Below, piece after piece: positions 9,213 through 17,874 of a stretch of DNA of 64,000 nt (positions are counted from its first letter, which is position 1; each line of letters starts with the position of its first letter). The notes under the pieces are model-generated. The model ran no database searches, was not told the DNA's origin, and worked only from the letters and a program-made list of their open reading frames with translations. The position numbers and the translations under genes were made by a program. Origin of the DNA: Vreelandella songnenensis. Its GTDB lineage: Bacteria > Pseudomonadota > Gammaproteobacteria > Pseudomonadales > Halomonadaceae. The stretch lies in the NCBI RefSeq assembly GCF_003002925.1, contig NZ_PVTK01000002.1:186001-250000 (forward strand). Reading direction: 5' to 3'.

Positions 9213-10454
9213 TTAAAATCGGTCTGCCCGGAAAGGGGTCATATCAATTTCGGTCGATTTACCTTCGATCATATCAGCCAGCAGCTGCCCTGTAGCCGGG
9301 CCCAGAGTAAAGCCCTGATGGCCATGACCAAAGGCAAGCCAGAGGCCAGGATGACGCGGCGCGGCGCCAATGACCGGCTTCATGTCAGGCAGACAGGGCC
9401 GAGCGCCCTTCCAGGCGGTAGAGTCACGGCGTTCGCCCAGCGGGAAAAGCGTGCGGGCTACCTTTTCAGCTGCCTGGAGCTGCTGCTCATCCGCCGGTGA
9501 TTCGATACGGTTCAACTCGGCCCCGGTGGTCAGGCGTACGCCTGCATTCATTGGGGCAAGCAGGTAGCCCACCTCGGCATCCATCAACCAGTAGTGCAGT
9601 TTGGCCGGTGCCTGCGTTGCATAGTGCATGTGGTAACCGCGTTTGACGAACGTCGGGAAATGATAGCCAAGCCCCTTCATCCAATCGCCAGACCATGGCC
9701 CGAGCGCGACAACGACGTTATCGGCCTCGAGAGTTTCAGCCTCAGTAACGACACGCCAGCGCTCCCCAACCTGCTCGACCTTCTGGATAACCCCTTGGTG
9801 CAACTCGCCACCACTTTGGGTAAACGCCTCTGCATAGGCACTCACCAGCGCACCGGGATCGGCGACTGTCCAGGGGTCAAGCCAATGAATAGCGCCGATA
9901 ATATCCGAACTTATATCAGGCTCCTTGCCTTCAATCCCGGCGCGATCCAGTACATCAAACTGCACGCCATACAGCTCTCGGGCTTCTTCTGCCTCTCTAA
10001 CACGCTTATCCAGCCGGGCCTGGGTACGGTAAATTTCAAGCCAGCCCTCTTTACGCACCAGATGCTCGGCCCCCGCGGCCTTGATCATGGGTTCATGAGT
10101 TTTCAGGCATAGCTGAATCAGGGAAGCCCATTCGGGAATGATCTTTTGATACAGGCGCGACGACGAGTTGTGCCAGTAGCTCAGCAGTGGCGAGGCGGCG
10201 TTCATCATGCCCGCTGCCCGATAGCGAATATCCACGCGCCGGTTTGGCAGAACGCTCAGGATGGTTTTCATGTCACGGGGGAATGCATAGGGGCGTACGG
10301 CTTCGCGCTGAATAATACCTGCATTGCCAAACGAGGTTTCCCGGCCGGGTTGGCGGCGATCAACCAGCGTGACCTGATGCCCGCGCTGCTGTAAATGCCA
10401 CGCGATACTGACCCCCACCATTCCCGCTCCTAGCACCACCGTTTGTCGCGTCAT
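9213..10454 (-). CDS. D-amino acid dehydrogenase-like FAD oxidoreductase
   Basis: A 413-residue DAO-family flavoprotein. The N terminus has the dinucleotide-binding fingerprint VVLGAGMVGVSIAWHLQQRG followed by VTLVDRR. GRETSFGNAGII matches the DadA signature, and the C-terminal FGHGHQGFTLGPATG closes the FAD site. DadA enzymes oxidise D-amino acids to 2-oxo acids and feed electrons to the respiratory chain. Substrate is uncertain; there is no alanine racemase or Lrp gene beside it as in a dad operon. The start was set at MTRQTVV (10454), since the seven residues before it are not conserved in the family. Confidence 0.8.
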   Translation of the reverse strand: MTRQTVVLGAGMVGVSIAWHLQQRGHQVTLVDRRQPGRETSFGNAGIIQREAVRPYAFPRDMKTILSVLPNRRVDIRYRAAGMMNAASPLLSYWHNSSSRLYQKIIPEWASLIQLCLKTHEPMIKAAGAEHLVRKEGWLEIYRTQARLDKRVREAEEARELYGVQFDVLDRAGIEGKEPDISSDIIGAIHWLDPWTVADPGALVSAYAEAFTQSGGELHQGVIQKVEQVGERWRVVTEAETLEADNVVVALGPWSGDWMKGLGYHFPTFVKRGYHMHYATQAPAKLHYWLMDAEVGYLLAPMNAGVRLTTGAELNRIESPADEQQLQAAEKVARTLFPLGERRDSTAWKGARPCLPDMKPVIGAAPRHPGLWLAFGHGHQGFTLGPATGQLLADMIEGKSTEIDMTPFRADRF

Positions 10455-10876
10455 TGCATGCCCCTGAACGTCCAAGCCCGCGCTTATTCCAGGCTAAAAT
10501 ATAGTTAACAACTAATTGAAAAATATCACCAAACAAACGCCATTAATACAGTGTAAAAAACCTTTTTGTGCTATTTAGTCAGCAATATTGCCTATAAAAA
10601 AAGTTTTGAAAGAGGACTTTACTGCACGCCTGAGTTGTTGCCATTCAAGCGTCTAGCGCAGGCAAGACGACACGGGGCAAGCATATTGTTGCCAACCAGG
10701 ATCAACGACAATCGAGGGGTATAAAAGAAGAAACTGCTAACAGTGAAGCGCAGTTAAAAAAGCAGAAGAGACACGAAAGTATAAGAAGGGATAAACAGAA
10801 ACGCAAAATCCACCGTCAGGTGGTTAGATAACAATCAAATAAGGGAAGAAAGAAAAGAGAATCAGAAGAAGGTTAA
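10455..10876. other. Gene-free region between the DadA-like gene and the tRNA cluster
   Basis: No coding sequence was recognised in these 422 bases. The part near 10480-10620 is AT-rich and would carry the promoter of the minus-strand oxidoreductase. From about 10715 to 10876 the plus strand is strongly purine-rich, so the RNA trailing the tRNA-His genes on the minus strand is pyrimidine-rich and G-poor, as in Rho-loading sites. A short hairpin lies at 10810-10823. Confidence 0.6.
10804..10823 (-). terminator. Weak hairpin terminator candidate after the tRNA cluster
   Basis: A five-bp GC-rich stem (10810-10814 with 10819-10823) and a four-base loop, followed on the minus strand by ATTTTGCG. 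It lies about 55 bases beyond the last tRNA-His. The stem is short and the T run brief, so termination may also need Rho. Confidence 0.4.
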
Positions 10877-10952
10877 TGGGGTGGATGATGGGGATCGAAC
10901 CCACGACCACCGGAGCCACAATCCGGGGCTCTACCACTGAGCTACATCCACC
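10877..10952 (-). tRNA. tRNA-His (GTG), copy 2
   Basis: A 76-base cloverleaf with anticodon GTG. The 5' end reads GG, giving the G-1 opposite discriminator C73 that marks histidine tRNAs. The CCA end is encoded. The T arm GGTTCGATCC is intact. It is identical to the copy at 10985-11060 and is the last gene of the Pro-Arg-His-His cluster. Confidence 0.97.
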
Positions 10953-10984
10953 ACAACCTAAAACCGGGTACTGCTTCTATCAAA

Positions 10985-11060
10985 TGGGGTGGATGATGGG
11001 GATCGAACCCACGACCACCGGAGCCACAATCCGGGGCTCTACCACTGAGCTACATCCACC
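10985..11060 (-). tRNA. tRNA-His (GTG), copy 1
   Basis: Identical in all 76 positions to the copy at 10877-10952, with anticodon GTG, an encoded CCA and the extra G at the 5' end. The two are 32 bases apart, consistent with a recent tandem duplication or ongoing gene conversion. Confidence 0.97.
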
Positions 11061-11123
11061 ATTGATAGTACTGACTGTACTTGATGACTCCTGACCGGAT
11101 ACGCCCATTGAAACACTTTTTAA

Positions 11124-11200
11124 TGGCACGCCCAGCAGGACTCGAACCCGCAACCTACGGCTTAGAAGGCCGTTGCTCTATCCGGTTGAGCTATGGGCGC
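11124..11200 (-). tRNA. tRNA-Arg (TCT)
   Basis: A 77-base tRNA with loop CTTCTAA, anticodon TCT, reading AGA and AGG codons. The acceptor stem GCGCCCA pairs with TGGGCGT, with a G-T pair at the first position, and CCA is encoded. The D arm and T arm are complete. Confidence 0.96.
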
Positions 11201-11290
11201 ACGTAAAGCATTCGAAACAAGCTGAACACCGATGAGCACTTGACCACAACCACGCTCGGAAAAGCAATCTACCACCTTTCACGTTAAGTG

Positions 11291-11367
11291 TGGTCGGGAT
11301 GGAGGGATTCGAACCCCCGACATCCTGCTCCCAAAGCAGGCGCGCTACCAGACTGCGCTACATCCCG
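11291..11367 (-). tRNA. tRNA-Pro (TGG)
   Basis: A 77-base tRNA with loop TTTGGGA, anticodon TGG, and acceptor CGGGATG pairing with CATCCCG followed by encoded ACCA. The unpaired-looking C1-G72 start is typical of proline tRNAs. It is the promoter-proximal gene of the cluster. Confidence 0.97.
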
Positions 11368-11415
11368 ATTTATCACTCTTGACGCTTACCGCGCTGCCCG
11401 TCTCAAGCGAGGCAT

Positions 11416-11443
11416 ATATTACTATTTTTAAATTTAAAGTCAA
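11416..11443 (-). promoter_or_regulatory. Sigma-70-type promoter of the tRNA cluster
   Basis: On the minus strand, TTGACT (11443-11438) and TAATAT (11421-11416) are separated by 16 bases in an AT-rich setting, about 50 bases upstream of tRNA-Pro. It is a near-consensus housekeeping promoter. The GC-rich stretch after the -10 box suits stringent control, which is inference. Confidence 0.72.
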
Positions 11444-11572
11444 CACTTAAAGCGATTGATCGTGCTGATGCTTTGCCTGACCGCCCTGGCATGCGAAAAT
11501 TGCCCGCCTCAGCAAACGCGCCTGCCCACGGGCAAGCGCGCCAGCATTCAACCTCCACAGGGATCTTTGTAA

Positions 11573-12448
11573 ATGACCGCCCAACTTATCGATGGAAAAG
11601 CCATCGCTGCTGATGTCCGTCAACGCGTTGCCGAGAAGATAGCGGCACGCCAGCAAGCTGGCGCCCGCGCACCAGGACTAGCCGTTGTTGTGGTCGGACA
11701 AGACCCGGCGTCTCACGTATACGTCAATAACAAGCATCGCGCCTGTGAGCAGGCTGGCATTCGTTCAATTCAACATGCCCTGCCTGCCGAAACCACTCAA
11801 CAAGCGCTGGAAGCCCTGGTCGACCAGCTCAATGAAGATGAAAGCGTAGACGGCATTCTCGTACAGCTCCCCCTGCCCGGTCACCTGGATGCAGGCCCCA
11901 TTCTGGAGCGTATTGACCCGGGCAAGGATGTGGATGGCTTCCACCCTTACAACCTGGGCCGCCTTGCTCAGCGCCTGCCCGCTCTGCGCCCCTGCACACC
12001 CAAAGGCGTGATGACCATGCTCGAGCACAGCGGGCTTAACGTGCGTGGCCTGAATGCTACGATTGTGGGTGCTTCCAATATTGTCGGCCGCCCCATGTCA
12101 CTCGAGCTGATGCTGGCAGGCTGTACCACTACCGTTTGCCATCGCTTTACTCGCGACCTCGAAGCCCACGTCAGCCGAGCTGACCTGGTCGTGGTGGCCG
12201 TTGGCAAGCCGGGTATCGTCAAGGGCGAGTGGATCAAGGAGGGCGCTATCGTGATCGATGTGGGTATCAACCGTCAGGCAGATGGCTCGTTGATTGGCGA
12301 TGTCGACTTCCAGGCCGCCGCTGAACGCGCCAGCCATATTACGCCGGTACCCGGTGGCGTTGGTCCGATGACCGTCGCTACACTGCTGGAAAACACGCTT
12401 GAAGCCGCCGAGCTGCACGACGCTAACACCCAGGCTCGTTCTCGTTAA
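11573..12448 (+). CDS. folD: Bifunctional methylenetetrahydrofolate dehydrogenase/cyclohydrolase
   Basis: FolD (291 residues) converts 5,10-methylene-THF to 10-formyl-THF with NADP, supplying one-carbon units for purines and formyl-Met-tRNA. The catalytic lysine lies in [13 protein letters not shown] near residue 56. The other signatures are [26 protein letters not shown] for cofactor binding, and [18 protein letters not shown] at the C terminus. It starts 130 bases downstream of the divergent tRNA promoter region and is followed 27 bases later by mtnN, so both probably share a transcript. Glycine cleavage genes elsewhere in the window feed the same folate pool. Confidence 0.97.
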   Translation: MTAQLIDGKAIAADVRQRVAEKIAARQQAGARAPGLAVVVVGQDPASHVYVNNKHRACEQAGIRSIQHALPAETTQQALEALVDQLNEDESVDGILVQLPLPGHLDAGPILERIDPGKDVDGFHPYNLGRLAQRLPALRPCTPKGVMTMLEHSGLNVRGLNATIVGASNIVGRPMSLELMLAGCTTTVCHRFTRDLEAHVSRADLVVVAVGKPGIVKGEWIKEGAIVIDVGINRQADGSLIGDVDFQAAAERASHITPVPGGVGPMTVATLLENTLEAAELHDANTQARSR

Positions 12449-12475
12449 TCTTTCACGTATCAAGGAGCCTTCCCT

Positions 12476-13183
12476 ATGAAGCGCATTGGAATCATCGGCG
12501 CCATGGCCCAGGAAGTCAGCATTCTGGTAGACCAGCTGGAAAATGCCGAGCGTTACGAGCACGCGGGTTCTGTGTTCCATACCGGTACTCGCCACGGGCT
12601 TGAGGTCGTCATCCTGCAATCGGGCATCGGCAAGGTAAATGCTGCCGTGGGCACCGCCATCCTGCTGGAACGCCACCAGCCCGATGCCATCATCAACACG
12701 GGATCCGCTGGCGGGTTTGCAAGCGATCTCAAGATTGGCGATGTGATCATTTCAGACGAAGTGCGCCACCACGATGTGGATGCAATGGTATTTGGCTATG
12801 AAATTGGCCAGGTGCCGGGTATGCCGGCGGCTTACGTCGCGGATGCACAGTTGAGGGATATCGCCCGCCAGGCGATTGATACCGTGGGCGAGGTCAGCGT
12901 GCGTGAAGGGCTGATTGCCACGGGCGATTCGTTTATCTCGGACCCCGAGCGCGTGGCCGCTACCCGTGCCCAGTTCCCGGCCATGCTGGCCGTTGAAATG
13001 GAAGCGGCGGCCATCGCACAGACTTGCCATCTTTACGGCTGTCCGTTCGTGGTCATTCGCGCCCTTTCAGATATTCCAGGCAATGAAGACAACCACCTCT
13101 CCTTCGAGCAGTTTCTCGACATAGCGGCGGCACACTCCTCGCGCATGGTCGATGAGATGCTGCGCGCCCTTGGCCAACGCTAG
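12476..13183 (+). CDS. mtnN: 5'-methylthioadenosine/S-adenosylhomocysteine nucleosidase
   Basis: A 235-residue Pfs/MTAN enzyme that cleaves methylthioadenosine and S-adenosylhomocysteine, recycling adenine and clearing methyltransferase inhibitors. It has IGIIGAMAQEV with the catalytic Glu12, NTGSAGGF, the substrate loop VEMEAAAIAQ with the base-contacting Glu near 173, and RALSDIPG with the catalytic Asp near 196. An AAGGAGCC ribosome site sits before the ATG. It follows folD closely and is ended by a hairpin at 13205. Confidence 0.96.
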   Translation: MKRIGIIGAMAQEVSILVDQLENAERYEHAGSVFHTGTRHGLEVVILQSGIGKVNAAVGTAILLERHQPDAIINTGSAGGFASDLKIGDVIISDEVRHHDVDAMVFGYEIGQVPGMPAAYVADAQLRDIARQAIDTVGEVSVREGLIATGDSFISDPERVAATRAQFPAMLAVEMEAAAIAQTCHLYGCPFVVIRALSDIPGNEDNHLSFEQFLDIAAAHSSRMVDEMLRALGQR

Positions 13184-13204
13184 CCAGCCGTCTCGTTAAA
13201 TGCA

Positions 13205-13230
13205 CAAACGGAGCCATCAGGCTCCGTTTG
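13205..13230 (+). terminator. Terminator after mtnN
   Basis: An 11-bp perfect stem (13205-13215 with 13220-13230) with loop ATCA, 21 bases after the mtnN stop. The T run is short. The stem core, AACGGAGCC with GGCTCCGTT, recurs after pyrC at 14921. Confidence 0.75.
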
Positions 13231-13283
13231 TGGTTATAACCTGGCACGCGGCGAATGCTCGCAAGGCACAGATGGATAAAGGC

Positions 13284-13595
13284 TCAAGGCGCCTCTTTTA
13301 GCCGCTCGGTCAGACTATCCAGAAATGCCTCGGCTGTTTCACGCTCATAGCGGTAATAGGTCCATTGCCCTGCACGCTGGGAAGAAACCAGGCCCGCGCG
13401 GGAAAGCGTGGAAAGATACAGTGAAATAGTAGGCTGAGAGAGTCCGGTCTTTTCGCGAATATGGCTGACACAGATTCCGCCCGGCGGCGCCAGGTCTTTC
13501 TGAGCCGGAAAATGGCGTTCCGGCTCTTTCAGCCAGGTCAGTATGTCGAGGCGCACCGGATTCGCCAGGGCGCTTAAAACGGTATTAATATCCAT
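13284..13595 (-). CDS. ArsR-family transcriptional repressor, probably redox- or electrophile-responsive
   Basis: A 103-residue winged-helix regulator. It has LSALANPVRLDILTWL at the N terminus and recognition helix TGLSQPTISLYLSTLSRAGL near 52-71. The metal-binding CxC motif of true ArsR is absent; only one cysteine, Cys42 in GGICVSHI, is present. This matches the CyeR type known in Corynebacterium glutamicum, a redox-sensing repressor of an Old Yellow Enzyme gene that uses a cysteine in the same place. It lies 78 bases downstream of the OYE gene on the same strand. The ATG at 13595 was preferred over in-frame GTG and TTG codons up to 13607. Confidence 0.85.
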   Translation of the reverse strand: MDINTVLSALANPVRLDILTWLKEPERHFPAQKDLAPPGGICVSHIREKTGLSQPTISLYLSTLSRAGLVSSQRAGQWTYYRYERETAEAFLDSLTERLKEAP

Positions 13596-13673
13596 GATCA
13601 CGGCCAATGGTTGGAAGCCGAATCATTATACGCGTTTCCACGCCAGGCTGCCGAGACAGCCTGGCAGCCAGCA

Positions 13674-14807
13674 TCACCGTACCAGGGTATCAAGCGCCTG
13701 ACTGTCAAAATCCGACAGCTCATCCAGCCGGCCTTCATTTACCTTGTTGGCCCATTCCGGGTCGGAAAGCAGCGCGCGACCAATGGCGATCAGATCAAAA
13801 TCACCCCGCGAGCGCCACATGGCCAGTTCTTCAACGTTGACGCGGCTCTTGGAGGTCGGATCTTCGGTACGCGTGAAGTGGCCGGTACGGAAAGTACGGT
13901 CAAGGCCTACGCTCCCTACGGCGATGACCGGCTTTCCGGTCAATTCACGCGTCCAGGTGGCAAGCGTTTTAGTGCTGCCTTCAAAACCAGGTTCCCACAC
14001 GCGGCGGGTGCTGGCATGGAAGATATCCACGCCGTCTTCGGCCAGCGGTTTGAGAATTTGCCCCAAATCTTCGGGCGTTTCAGCAATGATGGCGGTGTAG
14101 TCAGAGAGCTTCCATTGCGAGAAACGGAAGATAATCGGGAAATCCGGGCCCACCGCTTCACGCACTGCACGCACGATCATGCGTGGAAAACGCAGGCGAT
14201 TTTCAAGGCTGCCACCGTAGGCATCAGTACGCTGGTTGCTCTCCTCCCACAGGAACTGGTCGATCAGGTAACCGTGAGCGCCATGCAGCTCAATACCGTC
14301 AAAACCGATGCGCTGTGCATCACGCGCCGCGCGGGCAAAAGAAGCGACCACGTCATGGATATCCTCTTCGGTCATCGCTTCAACCACTTCCAGGCCATCC
14401 TCCACGATCGACATGGGCCCAAAGCCAGGAACGCTCGCTTGCGGCTCGATACCTGGGCGCCGCTCGCGTCCTACGTGCCACAGCTGGGGCACAATCTTGC
14501 CGCCGGCCGCGTGTACGCCTTCCACGACACGCTGCCAACCGGCCAGCGCTTGTTCACCGCAAAAGGCTGGCACATTCGGATAACCGTTGGCCCCTGGGTG
14601 ATCAATGTAGGTGCCTTCGGTAATGATTAGCCCAACGCCTCCTTCAGCGCGGCTTTTGTAATAGGCTGCCACCTCTTCACTGGGCACCCCGTCGGGCGAC
14701 TGATTGCGCGTCATGGGCGCCATGACAATACGGTTGGGCAGCGTGACAGGGCCCATGGCGAATGTTTCGAATAGGGGTGCGGCAAGTGCTTTTGCAGAAA
14801 CGGTCAT
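13674..14807 (-). CDS. Old Yellow Enzyme-family NADH:flavin oxidoreductase
   Basis: A 377-residue FMN-binding TIM-barrel ene-reductase. The N terminus has LPNRIVMAPMTRNQSPDGVP; the middle has PQLWHVGR and the substrate-binding GIELHGAHGYLIDQFL, where the family His-Asn or His-His pair appears as His and His around 185-188. The C-terminal GRALLSDPEWANKVNEG closes the flavin site. Such enzymes reduce activated C=C bonds of electrophiles such as N-ethylmaleimide and quinones. Start was set at 14807, which has a GGAA 8 bases upstream; in-frame ATGs at 14819 and 14864 lack ribosome sites and fall within the palindrome region. Regulator downstream is ArsR-like. Confidence 0.88.
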   Translation of the reverse strand: MTVSAKALAAPLFETFAMGPVTLPNRIVMAPMTRNQSPDGVPSEEVAAYYKSRAEGGVGLIITEGTYIDHPGANGYPNVPAFCGEQALAGWQRVVEGVHAAGGKIVPQLWHVGRERRPGIEPQASVPGFGPMSIVEDGLEVVEAMTEEDIHDVVASFARAARDAQRIGFDGIELHGAHGYLIDQFLWEESNQRTDAYGGSLENRLRFPRMIVRAVREAVGPDFPIIFRFSQWKLSDYTAIIAETPEDLGQILKPLAEDGVDIFHASTRRVWEPGFEGSTKTLATWTRELTGKPVIAVGSVGLDRTFRTGHFTRTEDPTSKSRVNVEELAMWRSRGDFDLIAIGRALLSDPEWANKVNEGRLDELSDFDSQALDTLVR

Positions 14808-14821
14808 ACGGGATTCCATAA

Positions 14822-14845
14822 ATATATAGAGATATCTCAATATAT
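14822..14845. promoter_or_regulatory. Near-perfect palindrome, candidate operator of the OYE-ArsR unit
   Basis: A 24-bp inverted repeat centred between 14833 and 14834. Eleven of the twelve base pairs match (only 14828/14839 do not); the core is GAGATATCTC flanked by ATATAT arms. It lies 15 bases upstream of the chosen OYE start. ArsR dimers bind such AT-rich palindromes, so control by the neighbouring repressor is a sensible inference. Confidence 0.65.
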
Positions 14846-14916
14846 AAACACAAAATTCGATCACAGTAAAACCGCGCTACCCAAGGACGCCTGCGAATTT
14901 TTTAAAAAGACAGCTA

Positions 14917-14942
14917 GTAAAACGGAGCCTTCAGGCTCCGTT
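14917..14942 (-). terminator. Terminator after pyrC
   Basis: A nine-bp stem (14921-14929 with 14934-14942) and four-base loop, followed on the minus strand by TTTTA, 15 bases after the pyrC stop. The stem is identical to the core of the mtnN terminator. Confidence 0.8.
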
Positions 14943-14956
14943 ATGGGGTGCGACTA

Positions 14957-15994
14957 TCAGGCCTTGATCGACCACTCCAGAGATTCACCGGCAAGCAGTG
15001 GAATGATGCTTTTGCCGTTCGCGTAGGGGTAGCTATCCGGCAACTGCCAGGACTTGCGTTCCAGCGTGATGCTGTCCGGGTTCGGGTCCAGGCCGTAGAA
15101 GCGCGGCCCGTTGAGGCTTGCAAAGGCCTCGAGCTTGTCCAGCGCGCCCATTTCATCAAATGCGCGGGCATAAAGCTCAATGGCAGCAGGTGCCGTGTAG
15201 GCGCCGGCACAGCCACAGCTTGACTCCTTGTCACCCTGGGCATGCGGAGCGCTGTCGGTTCCCAGAAAGAACTTGGCGCTGCCGCTGGTGGCCGCTTTCA
15301 ATAGCGCCTGGCGATGCTGCTCGCGCTTGAGAATGGGCAGACAGTAGTAGTGCGGGCGAATACCGCCTACCAGCATCTTGTTGCGGTTGAACAGCAGGTG
15401 ATGAGCGGTAATGGTGGCGGCGATGTTATCCGGGGCCTGGGCAACAAACTCCGCGGCCTGCTGGGTAGTAATATGTTCAAATACCACTTTAAGCGCGGGG
15501 TGGCGTGCCAGCAGCGGCTTCATTACCCGCTCGATAAACACCGCTTCACGATCAAAAATATCGATATCGGCGGTAGTCACCTCGCCATGCACCAGCAGCG
15601 GCATACCCACCTTGGCGAGCATGGCAATAGTGTCATCGCAATGGGCAAGATCGGTTACGCCTGAGTCCGAGTTGGTGGTCGCGCCGGCGGGATACAGCTT
15701 GACGGCCTTGATGACACCGCTGCGTGCCGCTCGCTCGATCTCATCGGGCGGCGTGGTATCAGTAAGATAAAGCGTCATCAGTGGTTCGAAGGTGCTGCCT
15801 TCAGGAAGCGCTGCCAGAATACGTTCGCGGTACTCGAGCGCCTGAGCGGTGGTCGTTACCGGGGGCGTTAGATTGGGCATGATGATGGCTCGCCCCATCT
15901 GGGCGGCAGTGTGGCCAACAACGGCTTTCAACGCTTCGCCATCGCGTAAATGGAGGTGCCAATCATCGGGGCGGGTCAGGGTAATAACGTCCAC
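14957..15994 (-). CDS. pyrC: Dihydroorotase
   Basis: A 345-residue class II dihydroorotase (E. coli 348), the zinc enzyme closing carbamoyl-aspartate to dihydroorotate in pyrimidine synthesis. Zinc ligands His13 and His15 sit in [10 protein letters not shown]; the carboxylated lysine is Lys99 in [12 protein letters not shown]; the catalytic Asp is in [10 protein letters not shown]. The frame stays open further upstream, but the family N terminus begins at [12 protein letters not shown]. This corresponds to a GTG at 15994 preceded by AGGA; that start is adopted instead of the upstream ATG at 16084. Monocistronic. Confidence 0.95.
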   Translation of the reverse strand: MDVITLTRPDDWHLHLRDGEALKAVVGHTAAQMGRAIIMPNLTPPVTTTAQALEYRERILAALPEGSTFEPLMTLYLTDTTPPDEIERAARSGVIKAVKLYPAGATTNSDSGVTDLAHCDDTIAMLAKVGMPLLVHGEVTTADIDIFDREAVFIERVMKPLLARHPALKVVFEHITTQQAAEFVAQAPDNIAATITAHHLLFNRNKMLVGGIRPHYYCLPILKREQHRQALLKAATSGSAKFFLGTDSAPHAQGDKESSCGCAGAYTAPAAIELYARAFDEMGALDKLEAFASLNGPRFYGLDPNPDSITLERKSWQLPDSYPYANGKSIIPLLAGESLEWSIKA

Positions 15995-16138
15995 GGCAAG
16001 TCCTAGACTGATGAATGAGGAAAACACGGCCACAGTATACGCGATACGGCCGGCGGAGAAATCTGTGCGGGGGTGCCACAGCATGAGCCAAGTATCGTAT
16101 TATGGCGGCACTTTTAAAGGTTCAAGGTCCAACTGTTT

Positions 16139-16555
16139 ATGCAAAACGTGCGACGCTATGCGGATATCACTGCCAGCATAGAGGGCTTGGTATGGCTCGG
16201 GCTTGCCTGGTCGATCTCTATTTCGGTACATACCGGCAGTACAGAGCCAACCCTTGCGACGCTATTTATCGTAGGGGCTTTGGTGCTGTTCAGTTGGGCT
16301 CACCGCCCCATGCGCTACCTGCTGCGCCGTTATCATATCCGCAAACGGCGTACCGATATGTGGATTCACATACTGGCCCTGCCTCTGCTGCTGGCCATGT
16401 TCTTTCATATCATGGTAGAAGCCACCTTCGGCAGCGCCTGGCTTCCACCCAAGATGCTGCTGTTCAATCTGCTGGCCTCGGCGGGCTGGATGACCTATGT
16501 CATGACGCTCTTCATCAAGTTCGTCATTCACAGCATCAAGACCTCTCATAAATAG
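16139..16555 (+). CDS. Small four-helix membrane protein upstream of regB-regA
   Basis: A 138-residue protein not recognised as a named family. It has four hydrophobic segments, at about 11-30, 37-54, 73-95 and 104-130, and a strongly basic loop between helices two and three (HRPMRYLLRRYHIRKRRTD). Helix three carries two histidines 13 positions apart (WIHILALPLLLAMFFHIM), a spacing compatible with b-heme ligation but not proof of it. It ends seven bases before regB starts, so it should be the first gene of the regulatory operon. A role as a redox or signal-input partner of RegB is inference; RegB operons elsewhere often include a third membrane protein such as SenC. Confidence 0.75.
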   Translation: MQNVRRYADITASIEGLVWLGLAWSISISVHTGSTEPTLATLFIVGALVLFSWAHRPMRYLLRRYHIRKRRTDMWIHILALPLLLAMFFHIMVEATFGSAWLPPKMLLFNLLASAGWMTYVMTLFIKFVIHSIKTSHK

Positions 16556-16562
16556 GTGGCCC

Positions 16563-17834
16563 ATGCAGCCTGCCCTGCCGCTTCCACTTTCGACCCCCAA
16601 CCGCAACCTGGTTCGCCTGACGATTGTTCGAGGCATCACCTGGACGGGCTTTCTGCTTGCAATCGTGGTGGGTGTAGAGCTTTTAGCGTTCAATCTGCCG
16701 GTCACGGCGGTCGTCAGCGTAGTGATTGCCATGGGCGTGCTCAATATCGTGACCTGGTGGCGCTTGGGCCGCCCGCGGGCCGTTGAGCATATCGAATACC
16801 TGCTGCATCTGCTGGCCGATATTGCCGGCCTGACCCTGCTGTTCTATTTTTCCGGCGGCTCGACCAACCCGTTCATTACCTACTACCTTGTGCCGGTCAC
16901 CATTGCGGCCGCCACCCTGCCCTGGCGACACGCCTGGGCATGCGCCTGCTGCGCCATGGCGGGCTACAGCTTTTTGATGTTCTATTACCACCCCATACCG
17001 CAACTTGCCCATATCAACAGCGACGTCATGCTTAATCTGCACGTGCTGGGCATGTGGCTGAACTTTGGCCTTTCCGCCGGGCTGGTAACGTTTTTCATCT
17101 ATAAAATGGCCCACGCACTGCGCAGCCGTGACAAGGCACTCTCGCGAACCCGGGAAGCCGCGCTGCGCAACGAGCAGGTACTGGCCGTGGCCACGCAAGC
17201 CGCCGGCACGGCGCACGAGCTGGGCACACCGCTTTCGACCATGGCGGTGCTCTTGAAGGAGATGCAGGCAGACGCTCCCGAAGACGGCACGCTACAGCAG
17301 GATATAAAGCTGCTGCGCCAGCAGGTGGATATCTGTAAATCGCGCCTGCAGCACCTGGTGACCAGCTCGGACCGGCGGCGCATGGCGGAACCGGAAATAC
17401 TCGAGGCGCAGGAGTGGCTGACCGGCGTCGTCCAGCGCTGGCTGGTGCTGCGCCCGGATGTCAGCCATCAACTGGATATCGCTGAAAGACGTGGCAAACC
17501 CTGGCTGGCGGTGGATACCACGCTGGATCAGGCGCTGATGAACCTGCTCAACAACGCCGCCGATGCCAATCCTGAGCGCATCGCGATACGCCTGGATTGG
17601 CAGGAAGAGAGCGTGGTAATCGATATTCGCGATCACGGCCCGGGCATTGCCATGTCGATTGCGGACCAGCTTGGCGATACGTTCATCTCTACCAAGAGCA
17701 AGGGCATGGGCATCGGCCTGTTTTTGACCCATGCCACGATCAACCGCTTTGGGGGTGGCGTTAGCCTGTATAATCACCCGGAAGGCGGCACCCTGACGGA
17801 AGTCACCCTGCCGCGCAGCTCGGCCCCCAATTGA
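16563..17834 (+). CDS. regB: Redox-sensing sensor histidine kinase RegB/PrrB type
   Basis: A 423-residue inner-membrane kinase with six predicted transmembrane helices in the first 180 residues. GGSTNPF (98-104) matches the ubiquinone-sensing GGxxNPF signature of RegB. The phosphoacceptor is His218 in AAGTAHELGTPLSTM. Cys258 in VDICKSRL matches the redox-active cysteine of RegB. The ATPase core has NLLNNAADAN (N box), DHGPGIA (G1) and GMGIGLFLTHATI (G2). The pair with RegA controls respiratory and energy genes in response to the quinone pool and redox state in other Proteobacteria (also named PrrBA, ActSR, RoxSR). Confidence 0.93.
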   Translation: MQPALPLPLSTPNRNLVRLTIVRGITWTGFLLAIVVGVELLAFNLPVTAVVSVVIAMGVLNIVTWWRLGRPRAVEHIEYLLHLLADIAGLTLLFYFSGGSTNPFITYYLVPVTIAAATLPWRHAWACACCAMAGYSFLMFYYHPIPQLAHINSDVMLNLHVLGMWLNFGLSAGLVTFFIYKMAHALRSRDKALSRTREAALRNEQVLAVATQAAGTAHELGTPLSTMAVLLKEMQADAPEDGTLQQDIKLLRQQVDICKSRLQHLVTSSDRRRMAEPEILEAQEWLTGVVQRWLVLRPDVSHQLDIAERRGKPWLAVDTTLDQALMNLLNNAADANPERIAIRLDWQEESVVIDIRDHGPGIAMSIADQLGDTFISTKSKGMGIGLFLTHATINRFGGGVSLYNHPEGGTLTEVTLPRSSAPN

Positions 17835-17874
17835 AGCGCTCAGACGCGTTTCACGCCATAACGTTGAGGACATC

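Noticed and set aside
10876..11094. Repeat-like open frame across the two tRNA-His genes
   Set aside because: The duplicated peptide arises only because two identical tRNA genes are read antisense.
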